In this document: one piece after another, positions 5,925 through 11,562 of the stretch
Layout: every line of letters starts with the position of its first letter
Numbering within the stretch: the stretch's first letter is position 1
Assembly (NCBI GenBank): GCA_946220775.1
Contig: CAMIFC010000047.1
Span: forward strand, 1 to 11,562
Length of the DNA stretch: 11,562 nucleotides
Reading direction: 5' to 3'
Origin: an uncultured Corynebacterium sp.
Lineage (GTDB): Bacteria > Actinomycetota > Actinomycetes > Mycobacteriales > Mycobacteriaceae
Made by a program: the position numbers and the translations under genes
Notes under the pieces: model-generated
What the model was told of the DNA's origin: nothing
The model's input: the letters and a program-made list of their open reading frames with translations, nothing else
Databases searched by the model: none

Positions 5925-5940
5925 TAACTTCATAACTTTA

Positions 5941-5979
5941 GCCAGCGGCTGTCAACCGTGAGAATCGGCTGGCACCAGC
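5941..5979 (+). promoter_or_regulatory. alternative hairpins in dnaJ leader
   Basis: GCTGGC (5968-5973) can pair with GCCAGC upstream (5941-5946, 21-nt spacer). Alternatively, GCTG (5968-5971) can pair with CAGC directly downstream (5976-5979). The two folds exclude each other. They lie about 60 nt before the dnaJ ribosome-binding site AAGGAA (6025-6030). A switch is possible but unproven. Confidence 0.25.
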
Positions 5980-6039
5980 GAAAAATCACACTCAAGCAAC
6001 AAAACGAAACCACAAACATCAAGTAAGGAATGAAGAATC

Positions 6040-7386
6040 ATGGCTCAGAAGGAGTGGGCAGAAAAGGACTATTACAAAGATCTCGGCGTGAGCTCCACGG
6101 CCACCGCCGAGGAGATTAAGAAGGCCTACCGGAAAATCGCGCGCGAAGATCACCCGGACAAGAACCCGGGCGATGCCGCTGCGGAAGCCCGCTTCAAACG
6201 GGCGTCCGAAGCTTATTCCGTTGTCGGCGATAAGGAAAAGCGCGGCGAATACGACGAGATTAAGCGCCTCATCGCCTCCAGTGGCATGGGCGCCGGCAGC
6301 AGGGGTGGCACCGGCACGGGCTTCGGCGGCGATGGCTCCGGATTTAGTGGGTTCAGCGGTTTCAGTCCCGGCTCCGGGTTCACCGGCTTTAGCACTCGTG
6401 GTGGCACCCGCGGCCCCGGCATGGGCGGTGCCGGGGCGGGGGAGGAGTTCAACATCTCCGACCTGTTCGGTGACGTCTTCAGCGGCATGGGCGGAAGTAC
6501 TCGCGCGGGCAACTATACGGGTACAGGCAACTTCACAGGCACGGGAAACTTCACGGGCAACTCGGGCGGAAACCCGGGCGGCAACTCAGGTGGCACCAGC
6601 GGCCGCCGCACCGGGCGCACCTCCGCACGCAGCCGCGGCGCGGATGTAGAAACCGAGATCTCCCTGGAGTTCCGCGAGGCCACCAAGGGCGTGACCGTCC
6701 CAATCCGCCTGACCAGCGTGGCGCCATGCCTCACCTGTCACGGCTCCGGCGCCAAGCCCGGCACTCAGCCCGTGACCTGCCAGACCTGCTCTGGTTCGGG
6801 GATGATTTCCGAAAACCGGGGAGCGTTCGGCTTCTCCCGACCGTGCCCGGATTGTTCCGGCACCGGTACCCGCATCGAGGATCCCTGCCCGGATTGTTCC
6901 GGTACCGGCCAGCAGAATCGTGCTCGCACGATCACTGTGCGTGTGCCAGCTGGCGTCGTTGATGGGCAGAAGGTTCGCCTCGCCGGCCAAGGCGCGGCGG
7001 GGGAGCGTGGGAAGCCGTCGGGTGATTTGTTCGTCACCGTGCATGTGAAGCCGGACAAGGTGTTCACTCGTAGTGGTGATGACCTGCAGCTCACCGTGCC
7101 TGTCAGCTACTCCGAGCTCGTGCTTGGCGGCGCCGTGACCGTTCCCACCCTTGATTCGAAGGTGAGGGTCCGGATTCCGCAGGGCACCGCCGATGGGACA
7201 ACTTTGCGTGTGCGCGGGCGTGGCGTCAATAAGAGGAACGGAAATAGCGGCGACCTGCTGGTCACCGTGAAGGTTGAAGTGCCGAAGAACCTGGACGAAG
7301 GCGCGATGAGTGCCCTGCGCACGTTCGCGGAAGAGGAAAAGCGATCCGGTTTCGATCCGCGCGCCGACTGGGACGGCAACAAGTAG
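6040..7386 (+). CDS. dnaJ: chaperone protein DnaJ (class A Hsp40)
   Basis: This 448-residue co-chaperone stimulates DnaK ATPase and delivers substrates. The N-terminal J domain (about 9-75) has the essential HPD at 38-40. A Gly/Phe-rich region follows with the DLFGDVF segment (141-147). The zinc-binding domain has four CxxCxGxG motifs beginning at C230, C247, C269 and C283, and the C-terminal substrate-binding barrels start with ITVRVPAGVVDGQKVRL (about 298-314). It is longer than most actinobacterial DnaJ1 (around 390-400 residues). The excess lies in the linker (about 82-200), which includes the short repeats NYTGTG-NFTGTG-NFTG at 158-173 and NSGGNPGGNSGG. The start ATG has AAGGAA upstream. 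The gene is followed 21 nt later by hspR, with which it forms an operon. Confidence 0.97.
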   Translation: MAQKEWAEKDYYKDLGVSSTATAEEIKKAYRKIAREDHPDKNPGDAAAEARFKRASEAYSVVGDKEKRGEYDEIKRLIASSGMGAGSRGGTGTGFGGDGSGFSGFSGFSPGSGFTGFSTRGGTRGPGMGGAGAGEEFNISDLFGDVFSGMGGSTRAGNYTGTGNFTGTGNFTGNSGGNPGGNSGGTSGRRTGRTSARSRGADVETEISLEFREATKGVTVPIRLTSVAPCLTCHGSGAKPGTQPVTCQTCSGSGMISENRGAFGFSRPCPDCSGTGTRIEDPCPDCSGTGQQNRARTITVRVPAGVVDGQKVRLAGQGAAGERGKPSGDLFVTVHVKPDKVFTRSGDDLQLTVPVSYSELVLGGAVTVPTLDSKVRVRIPQGTADGTTLRVRGRGVNKRNGNSGDLLVTVKVEVPKNLDEGAMSALRTFAEEEKRSGFDPRADWDGNK

Positions 7387-7407
7387 TGGGAACGGAGGTG
7401 AACGAAC

Positions 7408-7857
7408 ATGTCGAAAGACAACGATCAATCTGATCAGGAACAAGAAGTGTTCGTGATCTCCGTTGCCGCGGAAATCACGGGCATGCATGCCCAGACGCTG
7501 CGTACTTATGACCGGATGGGGCTGGTCACCCCTCGCCGGACGCGCGGGGGTGGGCGCCGTTATTCGCAGGACGATATTGACCAGCTGCTGGAGATTCAGC
7601 GGCTGTCCCACGAAGAGGGCGTCAACCTCGCGGGGATTCAGCGCATCATTGACCTGGAGGCGCGCCTAGCCACCGCCGAGGGCGAAATTTCCGCGTTGCG
7701 CAGTCGTTTGCGTTCTATTCAGCAGGACGCCAACCGGGCAAACACTGGCTCCTCACCTCGTGGGGGAGTGCCCGCGGAGCGTAACAGGGGTGAAATCGTC
7801 CACGTGCCTCGCTCCACTGCCGTTGTGTTGTGGGAGCAGCGCAGGCGGCGGGGCTAG
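7408..7857 (+). CDS. hspR: heat-shock repressor HspR (MerR family)
   Basis: This 149-residue DNA-binding repressor recognises HAIR sequences upstream of dnaK and related operons. In Streptomyces and mycobacteria it needs DnaK as corepressor. The MerR-type helix-turn-helix is at about 14-52 (VFVISVAAEITGMHAQTLRTY, MGLVTPRRTRGGGRRYS), then ILxx-type helices (DDIDQLLEIQRLSHEEGVNLAGIQ) and a coiled coil (about 80-108). The C-terminal HVPRSTAVVLWEQRRRR is a typical HspR ending. A strong GGAGGT precedes the ATG. Three HAIR-type sites in this window (780-800, 845-865, 5860-5880) are its likely targets, including its own operon. The stop lies inside a hairpin (7844-7862). Confidence 0.95.
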   Translation: MSKDNDQSDQEQEVFVISVAAEITGMHAQTLRTYDRMGLVTPRRTRGGGRRYSQDDIDQLLEIQRLSHEEGVNLAGIQRIIDLEARLATAEGEISALRSRLRSIQQDANRANTGSSPRGGVPAERNRGEIVHVPRSTAVVLWEQRRRRG

Positions 7858-7889
7858 CCGCCGGGGTGGCGGGGAGCCACGGGTGTGGC
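7844..7889. terminator. hairpin cluster between convergent hspR and antiporter gene
   Basis: GGCGGC/GCCGCC (7844-7849 with 7857-7862) is followed by two competing 5-bp hairpins, GTGGC/GCCAC (7866-7880) and GCCAC/GTGGC (7876-7889). The genes converge here with only 59 bp between stops. No T-run follows the stems on either strand, so function as a terminator is a guess from position. Confidence 0.3.
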
Positions 7890-7890
7890 C

Positions 7891-7908
7891 GGGTGGCGTC
7901 CTAAAAAA
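7891..7908 (+). repeat. 18-nt motif repeated elsewhere in the window
   Basis: GGGTGGCGTCCTAAAAAA here is identical, in inverse orientation, to 10427-10444. Its 13-base core GGGTGGCGTCCTA also occurs in inverse orientation at 13-25. This copy is non-coding, while the other two lie inside minus-strand coding sequence. Confidence 0.6.
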
Positions 7909-7916
7909 GGGGGAAA

Positions 7917-9410
7917 CTACAAGGACACCCCACCGGTCGCGATCAGCACCACAGCGGCGATCGCGGATCCGGTGACGATGAGGGAAATGAACCACTCGAA
8001 GAGGTTGAAGATCCGCTCGTGGGCAGAGATGCGGGTCAGCACGTAAATGACCATGCCCGGGAAGACCAGCAACATGCCAAGCAGTACGAACTGCAGGTCA
8101 GCGGCATAAAGCAGCCATAGTGAGTACACGAACGCGCCGGCACCAAGCACGAAGTGCACGCGGTTCGTCCCCGCGGACACCGGCGGGCCAGACAAATCGA
8201 ACTTCCGGCCCGCATCCGGGTGCGCAATACCGGCGCCGCGCGTCGCCAAGAACAGCAGGTACAAGGAGCTAAACACGTAAGGCAACAGGTATAGGGACGT
8301 CGCGAGCTGCACCATCGTCGAATAGGTCGACTCGTTCAGGTAGAAGATCACGATGAACACCTGGATGATGATCGCGGAGAAGAACTGCGCGACCACCGGG
8401 GCACCTGCGGTGTTCGTCTTGCCCGCGATCTTTGGCAGCAGGCCGTCTTGCGCCATCAGCATGATCGGTTCCGCACACAGCATCTGCCAGGACACATACG
8501 CGCCCAGCACCGAAATGCACAGCCCAATGGAAATCAGCCCCGCGCCCCACGGGCCGACCACGATCTCCAGCACCTCAGCCATGGAGTTATCGCCCATCGT
8601 CGCCAACTCACGCTGGCTGGCCACCCCGAAGGACAGGAAGCTGACCGCCACCAGCAGCAGGAACACAATCACGAAGCCCAGCAGTGTCGCGATGGATACA
8701 TCCTTGCGGTGCCGTGCGCGCTTCGAGTACGTCGACGCGCCCTCCACGCCGATGAATGCCCAGACAGTGAACAGCATCATGCCCTTGACCTGGTCCGTTA
8801 AGGACGCCACCTGGTTGCCCTCCTCACCGAAGGAGGCCGCCTTACCCCAGAAGTCTGCAGTGAGGACCTCGGTGTTGAATCCCACGAACGCGACCAAAAT
8901 CAAGAAAGCCAAGATCGGCAGCACCTTGGCGATTGTCGCGACAACGTTCATGATCGCCGCTTGCCGCACTCCCTTGGACAGCACCAGGAAGATACCCCAG
9001 GTCAGCGCGGACACCGCCACGGACTGCATGAATGGGTGATCGCCGTTGAATATCGGCACGAAGAAACCCAGCGAACTGAAGAACAGCGTGGCGTAGCCGA
9101 CCTGCGCAATGATCGTTCCCAGCCAGTAGCCCCATGCGGAGGCGAAACCGATGAAGTCCCCAAGCCCGGCGCGAACGTAGCTGTACACGCCGGAGTCGAG
9201 GTGCGGTTTGCGTTGTGCGAGGGCCTGGAAAACGTATGCCACGCAGAGCATTCCGAAGCCGGTGATGAGCCAGCCGATCAGCGCAGCACCGGGGGAGGCG
9301 ACCTGCGCGATGTTTTGAGGCATGGCGAAGATCCCGGCGCCGACGCAGCTGCCAACAATTAAGCTGACGAGCGTGCCGAGGCGCACTGTCCGGGGGTCAT
9401 CCGCCACCAT
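7917..9410 (-). CDS. APC-superfamily amino-acid antiporter, ArcD-like (basic amino acid/polyamine)
   Basis: The 497-residue inner-membrane protein has about 12-13 hydrophobic segments. The conserved first-helix motif VGSCVGAGIFAMPQN (about 19-33) belongs to the APC superfamily. The segments LDSGVYSYVRAGLGDFIGF, AFIGVEGASTYSKRARHR and SVLGAYVSWQMLCAEPIMLMAQDGLLPK are characteristic of the arginine/ornithine-type antiporters (ArcD, APA family). The probable role is exchange of arginine, lysine or ornithine. There is no arginine deiminase gene in view to settle the substrate. The start is uncertain: ATG 9410 puts TM1 some ten residues in, as is usual. GTG 9446 and ATG 9518 are in frame, but none of the three has a good Shine-Dalgarno. 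It follows the flavoprotein gene on the same strand and may be co-transcribed. Confidence 0.88.
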   Translation of the reverse strand: MVADDPRTVRLGTLVSLIVGSCVGAGIFAMPQNIAQVASPGAALIGWLITGFGMLCVAYVFQALAQRKPHLDSGVYSYVRAGLGDFIGFASAWGYWLGTIIAQVGYATLFFSSLGFFVPIFNGDHPFMQSVAVSALTWGIFLVLSKGVRQAAIMNVVATIAKVLPILAFLILVAFVGFNTEVLTADFWGKAASFGEEGNQVASLTDQVKGMMLFTVWAFIGVEGASTYSKRARHRKDVSIATLLGFVIVFLLLVAVSFLSFGVASQRELATMGDNSMAEVLEIVVGPWGAGLISIGLCISVLGAYVSWQMLCAEPIMLMAQDGLLPKIAGKTNTAGAPVVAQFFSAIIIQVFIVIFYLNESTYSTMVQLATSLYLLPYVFSSLYLLFLATRGAGIAHPDAGRKFDLSGPPVSAGTNRVHFVLGAGAFVYSLWLLYAADLQFVLLGMLLVFPGMVIYVLTRISAHERIFNLFEWFISLIVTGSAIAAVVLIATGGVSL

Positions 9411-9529
9411 TGTTTCGGCAGTAGATGGTTGAGCTGAGGGTTTCACGCTATGGAATCTACCGGGTAGGTAAACACTAAGCGAATGGCTTGCGGACTTAGG
9501 GTTTCGTGGGCAAGGCATGGCCTGCTGAA

Positions 9530-9550
9530 GGCGTGCTGATTAGCACCGCC
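9530..9550. other. hairpin in spacer between flavoprotein gene and antiporter gene
   Basis: GTGCT-gatt-AGCAC (9533-9546) is extended outward by GGC/GCC with one bulged base. It lies 14 bases from the flavoprotein stop, with no T-run on either strand. It may be an mRNA-processing or stability hairpin. It overlaps the region just upstream of the longest possible antiporter start. Confidence 0.3.
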
Positions 9551-9563
9551 GATTTGGCGCCGG

Positions 9564-10824
9564 TTAGCCACCTTGCTCCTCAAGGAATCGGACCGCGGCC
9601 TGCCCGGCGCGTCGGCCCGCCCGCGTCGCCCCGATCGTGGAGGCGGTGGAGCCATAACCGACCAGGAATACCCGCGGTTCTCCGGCGACACGCACTTCGT
9701 CTGCCATGGTGACGCCCGATCGCGCCGGGGAGTTCGCGGTGTCGGCGGAGCGTTCGATCAGCCGCAGTGGGCTCAGGTGGTTCAACGAGTGGCGGAATCC
9801 GGTGTTCCAGAAGATCACGTCAGCGTGTTCTTCGTGGCCTGCGGGGAAGGGCTGCCAGGATTCGGGAAGAGCCAATCCTTGGCCGTCGTCGGCGGAGGGG
9901 CCGAGCCCGGCGGGATCATTGGTCGCGACCTCCCCAAACACCACACCTTCAGGGGTGATGCGGTCGAACATGCCGTGGCTAACCAGGGTGCCGTCCCGCA
10001 CACCGTCGAGGTACGCCGGTATCTGCGGGATGCCGGTCGTACGCACCATAGAGGCTGGCCGTTCCCCTTGTGAGGTGCGAGCGCGGACTGCCCGTTCGAC
10101 GTCCAGCCCCCACGTCGCGTTGAATGTGCGGTGTGTGAAGTTCGGCGGGCGCCGCGTTGCCCACACTGTGTCCGTGATGTCGCGCAGCTGCAGCAGGAAT
10201 TGCACGGCGCTGAGCCCACCGCCGACCACGATGGTTTTCTTGCCACGGAATTCTTCGGCGTCCCGGTAGTTCGCGGTGTGCAGTTGCCTGCCGCGGAACG
10301 TGTCTTCCCGGCACATAGGGGATGAACGGGCTGTCCCACGTGCCCGTTGCGGACAGCACAGCGCGCGTTTCCACGCAGGAGCATTGGCCGTCGACGATCA
10401 CGGTGACCTTCAGTGGTTTCTGCCCATTTTTTAGGACGCCACCCTCTTCAACCTCACGCACATCCACGACCTTGGCGGGGCGTAGTACTGCCAGGTTGAA
10501 GGTGTCCTCGTAGCTGCCGTAGTACTCGGTCACGACCTGGCTGGCGGGGCGGTCGGAATCGGTGGAACCGCCGGGCACGGCCTCCTCGAGGCCGAGCCCG
10601 GGGAGATCCGCGATGCCGTGGGCCGCTCCTAGCGTGAGGGAATCCCAGCGGTGTCGCCATGCGCCACCTGGTCCGTCGTTGGCGTCCAAGATGATGAAGT
10701 CCTTGCCGGGTGTGAGGCCTCGGCGCTGGAGTTCGTGTGCTGCGGATAGGCCTGCTTGGCCAGCGCCAATGATGATGGCGTTTACGTGGCTGGGGATGGT
10801 GGGGCGTGGGGACGAGGTGGTCAT
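9564..10824 (-). pseudogene. FAD/NAD(P)-dependent monooxygenase-like protein, frameshifted
   Basis: Two overlapping frames encode one protein of about 419 residues if a single base is removed. The N-terminal frame (ATG 10824, preceded by AGGGTGGGTGAC) has the FAD-binding Rossmann motif IIIGAGQAGLSAAHEL (GxGxxG at 20-25) and runs to ATGTWDSPFIPYVPG. The second frame continues with DTFRGRQLHTANYRD, a variant of the flavin-monooxygenase motif FxGxxxHxxxY, then the NAD(P)-binding TIVVGGGLSAVQFLL (GGG about 201-203), and ends with VFLVGYGSTASTIGATRAG. The join is at GGAAGAC (about 10304-10307), where GGAGAC would restore the frame, so one extra A on the coding strand is the likely lesion. It resembles the CzcO/Pyr_redox_3 group of flavoproteins. 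Substrate unknown. The upstream hydrolase stop is 25 nt away, suggesting an operon. A sequencing error cannot be excluded. Confidence 0.85.
10427..10444 (-). repeat. 18-nt motif, second copy, within flavoprotein gene
   Basis: On the minus strand this reads GGGTGGCGTCCTAAAAAA, identical to 7891-7908. It encodes part of EEGGVLKNG in the flavoprotein N-terminal frame. Confidence 0.6.
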
Positions 10825-10849
10825 GTCACCCACCCTAGAGAATCTGAGG

Positions 10850-11562
10850 CTATCGGGTTTCCTTCATTGCTGCGAGTACGTTGGCGTCGTGGTAGTAGGC
10901 GCTGTGGAAGCTGGTGTCTCCGGTGGCTAGCAGGCGGGTGTGGTTGAGTCCGTGGACCAAAGAGCTGGCGATCGAGTCGCCTGCTTTGCTCAGAAAGCCG
11001 TTTGGTGCAGTGGTGTTGTTGTGGCAAGCGTCGGATCTGAGTGAGGTGTTGGTTCCTGGAGTGTCGTCGGTTATGAGCTTCTCTGCGCCAAATTCTGGGG
11101 AGTTGGGGCTGGTGCCGTGCACGAATCCTGCGGAGGCGAGTGCTTCTTCGATGCCGCCGGCGGTGTTGGCCACTTCGATGGCGTCTCCGGGTAGTACGTG
11201 TGATTCCACCCGTGCGCCTTTGTTGAGCTGTAGATCGCTGGCTTTATGTGCTAGCACGCCTGGGCTGCCGAGGAATGTGACCCGGTCGGAGTCTAGTGTG
11301 CCGGATCTCGCTGCCGCGCCGACGACCACTGAGCCGTAGCTATAGCCCGAGACGTGCAGGGTTGCGTCTGGATTTTGTTCCCGGAGTGTGTCTTGGAAGT
11401 GTCTCAGGCCGGCTGCGGCTTTGTGGGCGTAAATGGGAATGGCGCCCTGGGTGAGGTTGTCTGGGGCGTTGTATCCGTTCCAGGACACGACCGCGATCTT
11501 TTCTCCCGTATCGTTTGTCCCGGCTAGGTTCTGTGCGAAGGTTTCCTGTTTTCGGCGGGCGC
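10850..11562 (-). CDS. DUF1023-type alpha/beta hydrolase, 5' part outside window
   Basis: About 237 residues are visible, open to the right edge, so the N-terminus is missing. The segment IAVVSWNGYNAPDN and the nucleophile elbow HVSGYSYGSVVVGAAA (Ser codon at 11339-11341) are typical of the actinobacterial DUF1023 (Abhydrolase_8) family, whose usual elbow is GHSYGS. FLGSPGV, LPGDAIEVA and the late FHSAYYHD, with a likely catalytic His, also fit. The substrate is unknown; related proteins are often predicted to be secreted or surface esterases, but no signal peptide can be judged here. It is the first gene of a same-strand group with the frameshifted flavoprotein (25-nt gap). Base composition looks a little less GC-rich than that of its neighbours. 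Confidence 0.85.
   Translation of the reverse strand, partial: ARRKQETFAQNLAGTNDTGEKIAVVSWNGYNAPDNLTQGAIPIYAHKAAAGLRHFQDTLREQNPDATLHVSGYSYGSVVVGAAARSGTLDSDRVTFLGSPGVLAHKASDLQLNKGARVESHVLPGDAIEVANTAGGIEEALASAGFVHGTSPNSPEFGAEKLITDDTPGTNTSLRSDACHNNTTAPNGFLSKAGDSIASSLVHGLNHTRLLATGDTSFHSAYYHDANVLAAMKETR

Noticed and set aside
10300..10316. Programmed ribosomal frameshift in the flavoprotein gene
   Set aside because: There is no slippery heptamer or downstream stimulatory structure evident; a one-base insertion is the simpler explanation.

Overview
The window looks like chromosomal DNA of a high-GC actinobacterium, most probably Corynebacterium or a close relative. The evidence is the dnaK-grpE / dnaJ-hspR heat-shock locus with a MerR-type HspR, HspR-associated inverted repeats (HAIR, CTTGAGT-N7-ACTCAAG), a SigH-like promoter and GC-rich coding bias. 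I cannot name the species from the sequence alone.

Layout. (1) 1-719, minus strand: a partial alpha/beta-hydrolase-like protein of the hormone-sensitive-lipase type whose catalytic motifs look degenerate. (2) 720-1093: a dense divergent control region with two HAIR-type sites flanking a SigA-like promoter, a degenerate copy of the second site, a 29-bp near-palindrome and a leader RNA that can fold into a long stem just before the dnaK ribosome-binding site. (3) 1094-3663, plus strand: dnaK and grpE, overlapping by one base. (4) 3664-4229: gene-free DNA with degenerate tandem repeats, a probable terminator and a striking 16-bp inverted repeat. (5) 4230-5534, minus strand: a 434-residue protein of unknown function with a Gly/Pro-rich tail, convergent to grpE and divergent from dnaJ. 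(6) 5535-6039: GC-rich degenerate repeats, then the control region of dnaJ (SigH-like promoter, HAIR site, 18-bp perfect palindrome). (7) 6040-7857, plus strand: dnaJ (class A, with an expanded Gly-rich linker) and hspR. (8) 7917-11562, minus strand: an ArcD-like amino-acid antiporter, a frameshifted FAD/NAD(P)-binding monooxygenase-like gene and the C-terminal part of a DUF1023-type alpha/beta hydrolase.

How it works together. DnaK, DnaJ and GrpE form the Hsp70 chaperone machine, and HspR is the HAIR-binding repressor of such operons, using DnaK as corepressor in the actinobacteria studied. Here the usual dnaK-grpE-dnaJ-hspR string is broken by about 2.4 kb holding an oppositely oriented orphan gene and repeats. 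Each half carries its own HAIR site, so HspR control appears to be kept on both halves. The minus-strand genes at the right end read as a separate metabolic cluster.

Most worth a second look: the architecture of the dnaK leader and promoter, the 18-bp palindrome before dnaJ, the inverted repeat at 4066-4132, the orphan gene splitting the operon, the degenerate hydrolase, the single-base frameshift in the flavoprotein, and an 18-base sequence found twice in the right half with a 13-base core at a third place.
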